Shown: positions 34,043-44,072, numbered from the stretch's first letter. The stretch is 64,000 bases of DNA from Pseudomonas sp. QTF5 (GCF_000512695.2 NZ_AZRW02000005.1:62001-126000), one strand, 5' to 3'. Program-made: numbers and translations. The notes: generated from the sequence alone by a model not told the origin.

Positions 34043-34234
34043 ATGATCATGCAAACAATCAAGGCTTCGGTAGTGAAGTTCGCCAAAGATGAAGATGGCC
34101 TGACCATTGTGGAATACGCGGTGGCCGGTGGGTTGATTACGGTAGCTGTTGTTGCAACGTTCACGCTTCTTGGCGGGGCCGTAAACACCAGGATGATAGC
34201 TCTTTGCAACGCCGTTCTTCCTGGTACTTGCTAA
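34043..34234 (+). CDS. flp: Flp-type type IVb prepilin
   Basis: 63-residue prepilin. The leader ends in DEDG (G19) and the mature protein begins LTIVEYAVAGGLITVAVVAT, with the obligatory Glu at +5 and Tyr at +6 of the Flp class, followed by one hydrophobic helix and a short tail with two cysteines (CNAVLPGTC). The mature pilin is about 44 residues. GAGGTG 6-7 bases upstream supports the ATG at 34043; an earlier in-frame start would add over 60 residues without a leader pattern. It is the major subunit of the Flp/Tad pilus for surface attachment. Confidence 0.92.
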   Translation: MIMQTIKASVVKFAKDEDGLTIVEYAVAGGLITVAVVATFTLLGGAVNTRMIALCNAVLPGTC

Positions 34235-34260
34235 TAACAACTCCAGTAGGGAGATGTGCG

Positions 34261-34791
34261 ATGTCCATGGAACAGCTGGTAGCGACCGTTGTGCTGATAG
34301 GACTGCTGGGCGTGGCGGTGGTGAGCGACTTGCGTCGCCACCGCATTCCCAACCTGCTGATCCTGGTGGGTCTGGCCTTGGGATTGGCCGGCCAGACTTA
34401 CTCAGGCGGGATCAGCGGGATGGGGGACGGCCTGCTGGGCCTCCTGATCGGTTTCGGGCTGTTCCTGCCCATGTATGCGTTGGGCGGCATGGCTGCCGGC
34501 GACGTCAAACTGATGGCCATGGTTGGCAGTTTTCTACCTCCCCATTACGCCTTGTGGGCTGTGTTCTTCAGTCTGCTGTGGGGAGGCCTGTGCGGTTTCC
34601 TGATCGTGCTGGTGCGCGGTCAATTGTTACAGACCCTGGGGCGCTATCGGTTGATGCTTCGGGCGCGGGCCTATATGGCGCCAAGCTCGGACGACGTGGC
34701 CAGCAAGCCCTTTCCTTATTCGGTTGCGATCCTGCTCGGGACCTTGAACAGCGTCTACTGGCAACTCGTTGCCGGTGGATTCGGAGGTTAG
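34261..34791 (+). CDS. fppA: Flp prepilin peptidase (TadV/FppA, A24 family)
   Basis: 176-residue polytopic aspartic peptidase of the short, TadV-type class without the methylase domain. The two catalytic aspartates are D23 in VSDLRRHRIPN and D81 in the GxGD-like 'GGMAAGDVKLMAM'. It cleaves the Flp leader and probably the TadE/TadF pseudopilins at the inner membrane. It begins 26 bp after flp. The ATG at 34261 is used; frames extending upstream overlap flp. Confidence 0.9.
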   Translation: MSMEQLVATVVLIGLLGVAVVSDLRRHRIPNLLILVGLALGLAGQTYSGGISGMGDGLLGLLIGFGLFLPMYALGGMAAGDVKLMAMVGSFLPPHYALWAVFFSLLWGGLCGFLIVLVRGQLLQTLGRYRLMLRARAYMAPSSDDVASKPFPYSVAILLGTLNSVYWQLVAGGFGG

Positions 34792-34793
34792 TC

Positions 34794-36122
34794 ATGCACG
34801 TCATCGTCGATAGTGATGCCTACCCCAGCGAACGGGAAGCGGTGCAGCGACTGGCGCCTCAGCCCTGCACTATTCGCGAAACTGGTCTGACCGACAGTTT
34901 TCTCGGCGAGTTGGTGTGCAAGCATCTGCATGACGCCGGCGTGCTCGACATGCCGCGGCTGGTGGAGCGTCTGGCGCTGACCGGCGCCGTACTTGAAGAA
35001 GTCCTGGCGTTTTTGCGCAAGGACGGCCGTGTCGAAGTGCTTGGCCAGATGGGGCAATCCAGTGGACAGATGCTGCGTTATGGCCTGACCGAACGCGGTC
35101 GCAGTGCCGCCCGCGACGCCCTGTCGCGCAGTGGCTATATCGGTGCGGCACCCTTCCCGGTGAGTTCCTACCGCTCCCTGATCAAAATCCAGACCATTCA
35201 CCACGGTCGCATCAATGCCAACGATATGCATAGAGCCCTCGCTGGCGTAGTGCTCACGGAGGCAATGCTCGATCAGTTGGGCGTGGCGCTGAACTCCGGG
35301 CGCGCGATCATGATTTATGGCCCCGCGGGTACCGGCAAGACTTACGTCAGCAGCCGGCTGATTCGATTGTTCGCCGAGGCCATCTGGGTGCCTCATGCCA
35401 TCGTGATCAACGAGTCGGTGATCGAGATCTATGACCCGCAGGTGCATCAGCGTCTGGATGACAACGGTCAACAGAACAATCTGATGCTCAACGAAGGGAT
35501 CGACCGTCGACTGCTGTGCTGCAAACGCCCGATCGTCATTACGGGCGGTGAGTTGAGCATGGAACAGCTGGACGTTCGCTATGACCCCTACACCCGTCAG
35601 TACCAGGCTGCCTTGCAGCTCAAGGCCAGCAATGGCCTGTTCATCATCGACGACATGGGGCGTCAACGCATGGCACCCGCCGAGCTGTTGAATCGCTGGA
35701 TCGTCCCGATGGAGGAGAAGCGCGATTTCATCAATCTGGGCGGCGGTCGGCATTGCGAGTTGCCGTTCGATCTGATTCTGGTGTTCTCCACCAACCTCAA
35801 TCCTCTGGAATTAGCCGATGAGGCCTTCCTGCGCCGGATTGGCTACAAGCTGCAATTCGGTTACCTGAAGCCTGAAGAGTACGAAAAGATCTGGCGTCAG
35901 GAAAGCGAGCGCCTGGGCATTCCTTTTGACCCGCTGCTGCTGCGTTATGTACTGCAAAGGCTTTATGCAAGTGAAGGCATGCCCCTGGTGCCTTGCCATC
36001 CCCGCGATCTCCTGAACATGGCCCTCGATCGTCAGCGTTATATGGGCGGTTCCGGGGCCTTGTCGCCACAAGAGTTGGAATGGGCCTGGCACAACTACTT
36101 CGTCCAGCTCGACTTTCTTTGA
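34794..36122 (+). CDS. Winged-helix-like plus AAA+ ATPase embedded in the Tad operon
   Basis: 442-residue cytoplasmic ATPase. The first about 140 residues look like a winged-helix fold ('LVCKHLHDAGVLDMPRLVER', 'LRYGLTERGRSAARDALSRS'). The AAA+ module has Walker A GPAGTGKT at 176-183, Walker B LFIIDDMG near 282-289, sensor-1 'DLILVFSTNLNP' and a helical lid. It starts 2 bp after fppA behind GGAGG and 15 bp before rcpC, so it is part of the operon. It is distinct from the TadA secretion ATPase and is not one of the canonical Tad components; a role as an assembly chaperone or regulator is only a guess. Confidence 0.82.
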   Translation: MHVIVDSDAYPSEREAVQRLAPQPCTIRETGLTDSFLGELVCKHLHDAGVLDMPRLVERLALTGAVLEEVLAFLRKDGRVEVLGQMGQSSGQMLRYGLTERGRSAARDALSRSGYIGAAPFPVSSYRSLIKIQTIHHGRINANDMHRALAGVVLTEAMLDQLGVALNSGRAIMIYGPAGTGKTYVSSRLIRLFAEAIWVPHAIVINESVIEIYDPQVHQRLDDNGQQNNLMLNEGIDRRLLCCKRPIVITGGELSMEQLDVRYDPYTRQYQAALQLKASNGLFIIDDMGRQRMAPAELLNRWIVPMEEKRDFINLGGGRHCELPFDLILVFSTNLNPLELADEAFLRRIGYKLQFGYLKPEEYEKIWRQESERLGIPFDPLLLRYVLQRLYASEGMPLVPCHPRDLLNMALDRQRYMGGSGALSPQELEWAWHNYFVQLDFL

Positions 36123-36137
36123 TACGGAGATACTGAC

Positions 36138-36944
36138 ATGAGCTCTCGTACTGTTTCCCTGATAGGTGTTTCCCTGGTCATGGGCCTTGGTGCTGCATGG
36201 ATGGCCGACTCCTGGCTGAGCTCCCGGCTCAATGCCACCCCGGATGACCATCTTCGAAGCGTGGTAGTCGCCACCGTAGAGATTCCATTCGGGCAGATGA
36301 TCGAGGCCCAACAGGTCAGCACCGTGCGCATGCCCATGGACACGATCCCGGACGATGCTCTCGATTCCACCGACAAGGCAGTGGGCAAGATCGCAACGTT
36401 CGACATCTTGCGTGGCGACGTCATGCGCGGCGCACGCCTGAGCGAGCACTTGGGCGGCAGTACCCTGGCCTCTCTGATTGCGACAGACAAACGTGCCATC
36501 TCGGTACGGGTAGACGATGTGGTCGGCGTGGGCGGCTTCCTGTTACCCGGTAACCGGGTCGATGTGCTGGCGACTAAAAAAACTGATGGCGCCGGCAATA
36601 ACGCTGTGTCCAGGACCATCCTCGAGAATTTGCGGGTGTTGGCGGTGGACCAGACGGCGGGTACCGACAAGACCCAACCGGTGGTGGTGCGTGCAGTGAC
36701 GCTGGAGATGACGACCGCAGAGGCTGAAACCCTGGTCACGGCGCAAACCGAAGGGAAATTGCAACTGACCCTGCGCAACCCGCTGAACGCCGAGAAAAAA
36801 ATCGCGACCGTTGCGCCTGCCGCCCCGGCCATGGCGATGGCCGCTGCCCCAGCGCCAAAACGCGTGGTGCGCCGCGGCAACGGCGAGGTGGGTGGGGTTG
36901 TCACCATCATCCGCGGGACCCAAGCCAGTGTAGTCAAACGTTGA
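36138..36944 (+). CDS. rcpC: Flp pilus assembly protein RcpC/CpaB
   Basis: 268-residue protein with an N-terminal membrane anchor ('TVSLIGVSLVMGLGAAWMAD', 5-24), a SAF domain (about 41-110, 'VVVATVEIPFGQMIEAQQVS') and the RcpC domain ('KRAISVRVDDVVGVGGFLLP'). The C-terminus is Ala/Pro-rich followed by a basic tail. CpaB/RcpC is a periplasmic part of the Tad secretin complex. A GGAG site precedes the ATG. Its usual partner rcpA is not adjacent here but lies at 51.4 kb on the other strand. Confidence 0.9.
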   Translation: MSSRTVSLIGVSLVMGLGAAWMADSWLSSRLNATPDDHLRSVVVATVEIPFGQMIEAQQVSTVRMPMDTIPDDALDSTDKAVGKIATFDILRGDVMRGARLSEHLGGSTLASLIATDKRAISVRVDDVVGVGGFLLPGNRVDVLATKKTDGAGNNAVSRTILENLRVLAVDQTAGTDKTQPVVVRAVTLEMTTAEAETLVTAQTEGKLQLTLRNPLNAEKKIATVAPAAPAMAMAAAPAPKRVVRRGNGEVGGVVTIIRGTQASVVKR

Positions 36945-37019
36945 CAGGGCAGTAGGGGTGCCTGGGCACCAAGGTATTGGCGGAGCCGATCCGGATCAGT
37001 ATCGGTAAATGAGGGCTTG

Positions 37020-38366
37020 ATGATGAATCTTCGTATTCAGCAGCCGTTCACTGCGACGCCAAGGCGCCAGGAAGGATCGGTGAGCGTATTGATGGTGATC
37101 GCGTTGGCGGCGATTCTCATGGTGGCAGGTTTGGCTCTCGATGCGGGCCACATGTTGTTGAACAAAACGCGCCTGCAGAATGCTGTTGACGCCGCCGCCC
37201 TGAGTGGCGCCAAAACCCTGAGTCAGGTGACAGGGGGAATCAACGCCGCCAGCGCGACGCAGGCTGCCGCGCTCAACACGCTGAACCAAAATGCCAATGC
37301 CATGGGCAATAACGAATTGGCTACGGCGATCGCCGGCAATTCAGGCACATTTGCGGTGGTGGAACTGTCCAGCAGCGTCTATGGACCTTTCGCCTATCCT
37401 GGGCCTGCGGATGCCAAATACGTTCGGGTATCAGTACCGAGCTATAACCTGACGGGGTTTTTCTGGAACTTCGTCCAGACATTCGGCTCCGGCGGCTTGG
37501 GGAACAAAAGGGTGGCGGCGATCGCCACTGCTGGACCCAGCCCCACCAGCCCGTGTGATCTCGCACCTTTGATGGTCTGTGGCAACCCCGACCCGGCTCA
37601 ATACAACCCGGCCGCTGACCTTTACTGGGGCTTCCACCTTGGTGATTTGCAGGTATTGAAGACGGCCGCCGGCAATTCGTCCGCCATTGGGCCAGGCAAC
37701 TTTCAGTTGCTCGATTTTGGCTCGGGCGGCAGTACGGTCAGGGAGGATCTGGCCGGAGGCGGCTCGGTCTGCCGCAACGTGGGGCAAAACGTCCAGACTG
37801 CTCCAGGCAACAAGGTCGGCCCTACCTCTCAAGGCTTGAATACGCGCTTCGGCATCTACAACGGCCCGGTCAGTGCTTCGGACTATCCGCCAGACCTGGT
37901 GACCACGTCCAGCAACCCCGCGATCATTTACGACGACTCAGTCAACCCGCCACAAGTGAAGTACCAGGGACAACCCGTCACCTCGAGCAACGGCGATCTC
38001 ACCGCAGGCGGCAACGCGATACTTGACTACAACGACTGGCGTGCGAGCGTTGCCGCGTGTGTGGCAGGGGGCAGCGGCTGTCAGAACAATGGCGTGTTCG
38101 AGCGCCGGATGCTGAAAATCGTGGTGGGTAACTGCACCGGGAAACAGGGTGGTTCAACCTCGATCCCCGTCCTGGGTTTCGGCTGCTATTTCGTTGTGCA
38201 GCCAATGAGTGGTGGCGGCGGGGACGCGCAGATCTTCGGACAGTTTGTGAAGGAGTGCGAAGGCGACAACGTGCCCAGCCCCTCGCCGGAAAACGATTCC
38301 GGCCCGCAGATCATTCAGCTCTACAAAACCTATCTCGGCATCGGCACTCCGAGTACTGACTCGTAG
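37020..38366 (+). CDS. TadG-like pilus assembly protein
   Basis: 448-residue protein with the TadG/TadE-type N-terminus 'EGSVSVLMVIALAAILMVAG' (about 19-38, membrane helix) followed by 'LDAGHMLLNKTRLQNAVDAA', the hallmark of TadG proteins. The large remainder is Gly/Asn/Ser-rich and extracytoplasmic with six or more cysteines. No von Willebrand domain was recognised. ATG at 37020 or 37023 follows GAGGG; an in-frame TTG at 37017 is also possible. It lies 75 bp after rcpC and 8 bp before tadE. Confidence 0.82.
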   Translation: MMNLRIQQPFTATPRRQEGSVSVLMVIALAAILMVAGLALDAGHMLLNKTRLQNAVDAAALSGAKTLSQVTGGINAASATQAAALNTLNQNANAMGNNELATAIAGNSGTFAVVELSSSVYGPFAYPGPADAKYVRVSVPSYNLTGFFWNFVQTFGSGGLGNKRVAAIATAGPSPTSPCDLAPLMVCGNPDPAQYNPAADLYWGFHLGDLQVLKTAAGNSSAIGPGNFQLLDFGSGGSTVREDLAGGGSVCRNVGQNVQTAPGNKVGPTSQGLNTRFGIYNGPVSASDYPPDLVTTSSNPAIIYDDSVNPPQVKYQGQPVTSSNGDLTAGGNAILDYNDWRASVAACVAGGSGCQNNGVFERRMLKIVVGNCTGKQGGSTSIPVLGFGCYFVVQPMSGGGGDAQIFGQFVKECEGDNVPSPSPENDSGPQIIQLYKTYLGIGTPSTDS

Positions 38367-38374
38367 GAGGCGTC

Positions 38375-38854
38375 ATGAGACTTCACGCGTTTAAACATCC
38401 GCGGCGCCAGCAAGGCCTGGCCATGGTGGAATTCACCCTCGTCCTGCCGGTGTTGCTGCTGCTGTTGCTGGCCTTCGGTGAGTTCGGTCGCATGCTCTAT
38501 CAGTACAACGTCCTGCTACAGGCTAGCCGTGATGCCGACCGTTTCGTCGCCAGCAAGGCCTGGGACTCGACACTCGGCGTTGTCTCTCTGAGCAATGCGC
38601 TACAGACCCAGACGAAAAACGTCGCGGTCTATGGCGTGCCTGCAAATACCGGGACCGCGGTGGTGTCAGGGTTGACGACTGCGAACGTAGTGGTCGCCGC
38701 GGTGGGTCTCGACCATGTGCGAGTCACCATCACGTATACGTTCTGCCCGGTGATTGGCGGTGGCAATTGCACCGGGTCGCTTCCCGGGTTTTTTGGGAAT
38801 CCGATTGCGCTGAGCATTCCGCTGGTCGCCACCACTGTCATGAGGGCACTGTGA
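38375..38854 (+). CDS. tadE: TadE-like pseudopilin
   Basis: 159-residue minor pseudopilin: basic start, 'QQGLAMVEFTLVLPVLLLLL' with the prepilin-peptidase-type G-L-A-M-V-E-F junction and Glu at +5, one membrane helix, then an extracytoplasmic domain with one Cys pair. AGGAGG 6 bases before the ATG. The stop overlaps the next gene's start (TGATG), implying coupling. TadE is required for Flp pilus formation and is processed by the TadV-type peptidase. Confidence 0.88.
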   Translation: MRLHAFKHPRRQQGLAMVEFTLVLPVLLLLLLAFGEFGRMLYQYNVLLQASRDADRFVASKAWDSTLGVVSLSNALQTQTKNVAVYGVPANTGTAVVSGLTTANVVVAAVGLDHVRVTITYTFCPVIGGGNCTGSLPGFFGNPIALSIPLVATTVMRAL

Positions 38855-39348
38855 TGAATCGCAAACACATGCGCGGCACCTATGTGGTGGAGTTCGCCAT
38901 CATTGGCGCGCTGATGTTCACGCTGTTGTTCGGCACGTTGGAATTTGGCCGCCTGTACTTCACGATCAATGCGCTGGATGAAGCCGTACGGCGTGGTACG
39001 CGTCTGGCGGCGGTGTGCAATATCAGCGACCCGGTGGTGTTGCGGCGGGCGATTTTCAATGCCGCGACTGACGCCGGTACGAGTCAGCTGATCAGCAATC
39101 TGGCCACCACCAACCTGACGCTGACCTACCTGGACGTCAACGGTGCTCAGGTGGTCAACCCGGGCGACCTGGTCAGCGTCAACGGTTATCGTGCCATCCG
39201 CTACGTCCAGTTGAGCCTGCAAAACTTCGTTTTCAACCTGTTTATTCCCGGGTTCGGCGTGCCCATTACCTTGCCCACATTCAGGGCAACGTTGCCACGC
39301 GAAAGCCTTGGGCGTCATTCCGATTCCGGGGAGATCACACCATGCTGA
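38854..39348 (+). CDS. tadF: TadF-like pseudopilin
   Basis: 164-residue protein with the pattern 'MRGTYVVEFAIIGALMFTLL', i.e. G-T-Y-V-V-E-F with the conserved Glu and membrane helix, then 'LEFGRLYFTINALDEAVRRG' as in TadE/F proteins. The ATG at 38854 overlaps the tadE stop by one base. The frame could be opened upstream inside tadE, but the overlap start fits the operon style. Its 3' end overlaps tadZ by 7 bp. Confidence 0.86.
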   Translation: MNRKHMRGTYVVEFAIIGALMFTLLFGTLEFGRLYFTINALDEAVRRGTRLAAVCNISDPVVLRRAIFNAATDAGTSQLISNLATTNLTLTYLDVNGAQVVNPGDLVSVNGYRAIRYVQLSLQNFVFNLFIPGFGVPITLPTFRATLPRESLGRHSDSGEITPC

Positions 39349-40562
39349 ATACCAAGGACACTCCGCTCTCCACCTCGACCGGCAAAGCGGGGCTGCGGTT
39401 GCTGATCAGCAGCCGTGATGCCACCTCTTTGCGCGATCTGCAGAGTGTTTGCCAACGCATGCCCTGCCTGGAGGTGAGTACTCGCCTGGTGAGCAATGGG
39501 CATGTCGACCCGCTCTACGGTCTGGACCGGATGCCCGATCTTTTACTGCTGCGCGTCAGCCACCTGTGGCGTGAGGAGCTGGCGGCGCTGTTGCTGCATC
39601 CGGCCCATGAGCGTCCGCCGATGCTGGTCTGCGGTCTGCTGAGCGATCAGGAAGGTATGCGTATGGCGATGCAGGCCGGCGCCCGTGACGTGCTGCCCGA
39701 GCCTATCGCCGAGACCGAACTGGTCGCCGCCTTGAATCGTCTGGTCATGGAGGTTCGGACCGGCAGTGGGGTAGAGGGGAAATTGATCGCCGTGATGAGC
39801 GCCAAGGGCGGTTCCGGCGGAACCCTGGTGGCCTGCAATCTGGCTCAGCAGCTCAGTGCCAGGGGTGGCAGTACCCTGTTGCTGGACATGGACCTGCAAT
39901 TCGGCAGCGTGACGCATTATCTGGATGTGGCGCAGTCGCACAGCCATCTGGAGGTGTTGCACCAGATCGACGGCATGGACAGCGTCGCGCTACGCGGTTT
40001 TTGCAGTCACTTCAGCCCGACCTTGCATGTGCTGGGTGGTCGGGCCGGTGAGCTGTGTCTGCCGCAAGATGCCCAACCCGAGCAACTTGACACCCTATTG
40101 AAGTTGGCCCGCGCCAGCTATGACTGGGTGGTGATCGACCTGCCGCGGCAAATCGACCACCTCACCGGCTCCGTGCTGGAACAGGTGGATCGGGTGTACG
40201 TGGTGGTGCAGCAGAGCGTCAGCCATCTGCGCGATGCCAGCTCCCTGGTGCGGATTCTTCGCGATGACCTGGGCGTGCGCGGGGATCAATTGCAGATCGT
40301 GGTCAACCGCTTTGACAAGGCAGCAGCAATCAGCCTCAAAGATATCGGTGAGGCACTGCGCTGCACCAATCTGTCGAAACTACCCAACGACTTCAACCTG
40401 GTCAGCCAGAGTCAGAACACTGGCGTGCCGTTGGGGCTGCATGCGCCGAGGGCAGCGATCACCGCCGCACTGCGCGACATGACCGAGGACCTGGTCGGTC
40501 AACAGGTGGCCGGAAACAAAGGCTTACTCAAACGCGCCTTCAACCGTTTTTTCGGGGGATGA
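39342..40562 (+). CDS. tadZ: Flp pilus localisation ATPase TadZ/CpaE
   Basis: 406-residue ParA/MinD-superfamily protein. The N-terminal about 130 residues are receiver-like but atypical ('GLRLLISSRDATSLRDLQSV'); the ATPase domain begins at about 145 with the deviant Walker A KGGSGGT in 'LIAVMSAKGGSGGTLVACNL', then 'LLLDMDLQFGSVTHYLD' and 'DWVVIDLPRQIDHLTG'. TadZ places the Tad machine at a cell pole. It overlaps tadF and is followed by tadA after 3 bp. Confidence 0.9.
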   Translation: MLNTKDTPLSTSTGKAGLRLLISSRDATSLRDLQSVCQRMPCLEVSTRLVSNGHVDPLYGLDRMPDLLLLRVSHLWREELAALLLHPAHERPPMLVCGLLSDQEGMRMAMQAGARDVLPEPIAETELVAALNRLVMEVRTGSGVEGKLIAVMSAKGGSGGTLVACNLAQQLSARGGSTLLLDMDLQFGSVTHYLDVAQSHSHLEVLHQIDGMDSVALRGFCSHFSPTLHVLGGRAGELCLPQDAQPEQLDTLLKLARASYDWVVIDLPRQIDHLTGSVLEQVDRVYVVVQQSVSHLRDASSLVRILRDDLGVRGDQLQIVVNRFDKAAAISLKDIGEALRCTNLSKLPNDFNLVSQSQNTGVPLGLHAPRAAITAALRDMTEDLVGQQVAGNKGLLKRAFNRFFGG

Positions 40563-40565
40563 CCC

Positions 40566-42008
40566 ATGATCAGCGACTTTCGTAACCGCTTGCGCAAACA
40601 GTCCGGTAAACCCGCCTCATCGTCGGCCGCTCAACCAGGCGACGAACTGCTGGATCCGGCAGAGGAAATAATGGCGTGGGAGCGTGTAACACCGGACGTT
40701 CTTTACGAAACCCGAAGCCAGGTCACCCCGGTGGAAGCCGAGTGGCGGGAAAAGATCTACCAGCAGCTGCTCAAGGTCATGGACCTGTCCTTGCTGGACT
40801 CCCTTGAACAGGCCGAGGCCACGCGGCAGATTCGCGATATTTGCCAGCGCCTGCTCGATGAGCATTCGGCACCGGTGAGTACCACCAGCCGCCAGTTGAT
40901 CATCAAGCAGATCACCGACGAGGTGCTTGGCCTGGGTCCCCTGGAACCGTTGCTGGCTGATCACAGCGTGTCCGACATTCTGGTCAACGGCCATGCCTCG
41001 GTCTATGTCGAGCGCTTCGGCAAACTGCAACGGACCGATGTGCGCTTTCGCGATGATCAGCATTTGCTCAACATCATCGACCGCATCGTGTCCAGCCTGG
41101 GTCGGCGTATCGACGAGTCCTCGCCGCTAGTGGATGCCCGGCTCAAGGACGGTTCGCGGGTCAACGCGATTATCCCGCCGCTGGCCATCGACGGCCCGAG
41201 CATGTCGATTCGCCGCTTTGCGGTGGACCTGCTCAATACCGACAGTTTGATCTCGGTGGGCACGTTGACCCCGGCCATTGCCCTGCTGCTCAAGGCGATC
41301 GTTCGTGGACGCTTGAACGTACTGATTTCCGGCGGTACCGGCAGCGGCAAGACCACCATGCTCAATGTGCTGTCCAGTTTCATCCCGCAAAACGAGCGGA
41401 TCGTTACCATCGAAGACTCCGCCGAACTGCAATTGCAGCAGCCCCACGTGGTGCGCCTGGAAACCCGGCCTTCGAATATCGAGGGGCGTGGCGAGGTGAG
41501 CCAGCGCGAATTGGTGCGCAACAGTTTGCGGATGCGCCCAGACCGCATTGTCATTGGCGAAGTGCGCGGCGCCGAGGCGCTGGACATGCTGACGGCCATG
41601 AACACCGGCCACGACGGCTCGCTGACCACCATCCACGCCAACACCGCACGTGATGCGTTGGGGCGAATCGAGAACATGGTGTCGATGACCGGGGCGACCT
41701 TCCCGATCAAGGCCATGCGGCAGCAGATCGCTTCGGCCATCGATGTGGTGATTCAGCTGGAACGTCAGGAGGACGGCAAGCGCCGCCTGGTCAGTGTGCA
41801 AGAAATCAACGGTATGGAAGGCGAGATCATCACCATGACCGAAATTTTCTCCTTTGCGCGCCAAGGCATGGGCGAAAACGGCGAGGTACTCGGCGATTAT
41901 CGCCCCAGCGGCATGATCCCGGCCTTCCGCGATGTACTGGCCAAACGCGGTATCGAATTGCCGCTTAACATGTTCAGGCCTGAATGGATGGAGGCACGGC
42001 AGTCATGA
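40566..42008 (+). CDS. tadA: Flp pilus secretion ATPase TadA/CpaF
   Basis: 480-residue type II/IV secretion ATPase. The N-terminal domain includes '[20 protein letters not shown]' and '[20 protein letters not shown]'; the RecA-like domain has Walker [10 protein letters not shown] (about 256-264), the Asp box, Walker B '[20 protein letters not shown]' and the His box '[20 protein letters not shown]'. It powers Flp pilus assembly. The 3' end overlaps tadB in an ATGA. Confidence 0.93.
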   Translation: MISDFRNRLRKQSGKPASSSAAQPGDELLDPAEEIMAWERVTPDVLYETRSQVTPVEAEWREKIYQQLLKVMDLSLLDSLEQAEATRQIRDICQRLLDEHSAPVSTTSRQLIIKQITDEVLGLGPLEPLLADHSVSDILVNGHASVYVERFGKLQRTDVRFRDDQHLLNIIDRIVSSLGRRIDESSPLVDARLKDGSRVNAIIPPLAIDGPSMSIRRFAVDLLNTDSLISVGTLTPAIALLLKAIVRGRLNVLISGGTGSGKTTMLNVLSSFIPQNERIVTIEDSAELQLQQPHVVRLETRPSNIEGRGEVSQRELVRNSLRMRPDRIVIGEVRGAEALDMLTAMNTGHDGSLTTIHANTARDALGRIENMVSMTGATFPIKAMRQQIASAIDVVIQLERQEDGKRRLVSVQEINGMEGEIITMTEIFSFARQGMGENGEVLGDYRPSGMIPAFRDVLAKRGIELPLNMFRPEWMEARQS

Positions 42009-42991
42009 GCCATATTCCTGGTGAATTCATTCTGATCTTCCTAGGCATGGTGTTTATCGCCGTGTTCCTCCTGTCCCAGGGCGTGGTGGTGCCGGTGTTC
42101 GGCGAGGCCGGCAAGATGCGCAAGCGCATCCGCGGCCGCCTGCATGTACTGGAGAAAGCCAACAATCTGCCCAACATGCAGACGGTGTTGCGGCAGAAAT
42201 ACCTGACGCGCTTGTCGCCACTGGAGGCCATGCTCGAGCAGTTGCCCTTTATGGTGAACCTGACCCAGATAATCGAGCAGGCCGGCCATGAATATCGTGC
42301 TTATCGGGTGATATTGCTCGGGCTGTTCCTGGGCGTCTGTGCGGGCATCTCGATCTGGATGATCTCGTCAGTTTGGTGGATGGCGCTGTTGGCGGGCTTC
42401 GGGGTGTTCTGGATACCCCTGCTGAAAATTTCTCGTGACCGTGGCAAACGTTTCGCTGAGTTTGAGGAAGGCCTGCCGGATGCGCTGGATGCCATGTGCC
42501 GTGCCCTGCGCGCTGGACACCCCTTCAACGAAACCCTGCGCCTGGTCGCCGAGGAGCACAAGGGAGCGGTTGCTCAAGAGTTCGGCTTGACCTTTGCCGA
42601 TATCAACTATGGCAACGATGTACGCCGGGCCATGCTTGGCCTGTTGGAGAGGATGCCAAGCATGACGGTGATGATGCTCGTGACCTCGATCCTCATCCAT
42701 CGCGAGACCGGCGGCAACCTGACCGAAGTGCTGGAGCGTCTGAGTCGGCTGATTCGCGGGCGATTTCGCTTTCAGCGTAAGGTCAAAACCTTGTCGGCCG
42801 AAGGGCGGATGTCAGCCTGGATATTGGTGGCCATTCCCTTCGTGCTGGCGGCGGTGATCGTATTCACCAGCCCTAACTACTTGCCGGTGCTGCTCAATGA
42901 TCCGGTCGGCCATAAGCTGATATTCGCGGCTTTTGGTTCCATGTTGGTCGGGATTTTCTGGATTCGCAAAATCATCCGGATTCAGGTTTAA
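42005..42991 (+). CDS. tadB: Flp pilus inner-membrane platform protein TadB
   Basis: 328-residue GspF-domain protein with paired N-terminal helices (about 8-28, 100-140) and a C-terminal pair. The GspF region includes '[20 protein letters not shown]' and '[20 protein letters not shown]'. The ATG at 42005 overlaps the tadA stop. With TadC it forms the inner-membrane platform. 29 bp separate it from tadC. Confidence 0.92.
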   Translation: MSHIPGEFILIFLGMVFIAVFLLSQGVVVPVFGEAGKMRKRIRGRLHVLEKANNLPNMQTVLRQKYLTRLSPLEAMLEQLPFMVNLTQIIEQAGHEYRAYRVILLGLFLGVCAGISIWMISSVWWMALLAGFGVFWIPLLKISRDRGKRFAEFEEGLPDALDAMCRALRAGHPFNETLRLVAEEHKGAVAQEFGLTFADINYGNDVRRAMLGLLERMPSMTVMMLVTSILIHRETGGNLTEVLERLSRLIRGRFRFQRKVKTLSAEGRMSAWILVAIPFVLAAVIVFTSPNYLPVLLNDPVGHKLIFAAFGSMLVGIFWIRKIIRIQV

Positions 42992-43020
42992 GCGTTATTC
43001 GCCATGAGGAGGTGCAGGTC

Positions 43021-43980
43021 ATGGACTATTTGCTCGAGTTATTCAGTCGAGTAACAGGCAATGAGGAAGTTGCGCGCCTGTTGTTCGTCGGTGCGATGAG
43101 TCTGAGTGCGGTGCTCGCGGTCGTCACCGTGGTGCTACTGCTGTTGGGGCTACAGGACCCCGTTCGGCGTCGTCTGGCGCTGATAAAACGCGGTCATACA
43201 GGGAATGCTGGGCAGGACGCACCCAGTAATCTGCAATTATTGCTGGAGCGGGTCGGCCAACGCTTTGGCTCGACTGAGGCTGCCCAGACGTCGCCCACCC
43301 AAACCCTGTTGATGCACGCCGGTTACCGTTCACCGTCGGCGGTGCAGATGTACTGGGCGGTGCGCTTGTTGTTGCCACTGGTATTGGTTGGCGTAGCACT
43401 GTTGGTGTTGCCGATAATCCCCAGGCTTTCTCTGATGACGGGATTGTTGCTGGTGTTGATGGCCGCTGCTATCGGATGGCTGGTGCCCGCGGTGTATGTC
43501 GGAAAACGCAAGCAGGCGAGGCAGGGCAGGCTGCGTGCGGCCTTTCCGGACGCCCTGGACCTGATGGTGGTTTGCGTGGAGTCAGGCCTGGCCTTGCCCC
43601 TGACGATCGAGCGGGTAGCTGAGGAAATGTCGGTCAGTCAGGTTGAGCTGGCTGAAGAACTGGCTCTGGTCAATGCGCAAATCCGCGCGGGCATTTCCAG
43701 TACTGAGGCGCTCAAGCAACTGGCTGTGCGTACTGGTCTGGATGACGTGCAAGGGTTGGTCAGCCTGTTGGCGCAGAGTATCCGTTTCGGCACCAGCGTG
43801 GCCGATACCCTGCGCATCTATGCCGATGAATTCCGTGACCGGCGTACACAGGCCGCCGAAGAGGCGGGAGCGAAAATCGGTACCAAGCTGATATTCCCGC
43901 TGATTTTCTGCCTGTGGCCAAGCTTCTTTCTGGTTGCAATCGGCCCGGCCATGATCGGTGTGTTCAAAGCATTCAGGTGA
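43021..43980 (+). CDS. tadC: Flp pilus inner-membrane platform protein TadC
   Basis: 319-residue GspF-domain protein; 'AAFPDALDLMVVCVESGLAL' and 'SLLAQSIRFGTSVADTLRIY' are the typical TadC signatures, with membrane helices near 20-45, 115-170 and at the C-terminus. AGGAGGTG at 43007-43014 supports the ATG at 43021 rather than a GTG three codons upstream. It is the last gene of the plus-strand Tad block; tadD does not follow. Confidence 0.92.
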   Translation: MDYLLELFSRVTGNEEVARLLFVGAMSLSAVLAVVTVVLLLLGLQDPVRRRLALIKRGHTGNAGQDAPSNLQLLLERVGQRFGSTEAAQTSPTQTLLMHAGYRSPSAVQMYWAVRLLLPLVLVGVALLVLPIIPRLSLMTGLLLVLMAAAIGWLVPAVYVGKRKQARQGRLRAAFPDALDLMVVCVESGLALPLTIERVAEEMSVSQVELAEELALVNAQIRAGISSTEALKQLAVRTGLDDVQGLVSLLAQSIRFGTSVADTLRIYADEFRDRRTQAAEEAGAKIGTKLIFPLIFCLWPSFFLVAIGPAMIGVFKAFR

Positions 43981-44072
43981 GGTAAACGGGCGGGGGGCTG
44001 TCGAGCACGATGGCCTTGCCACCCGAGCCTGATCTGCACTTTCCTGCCATAGGTTTACACATCCCCTGTAGC

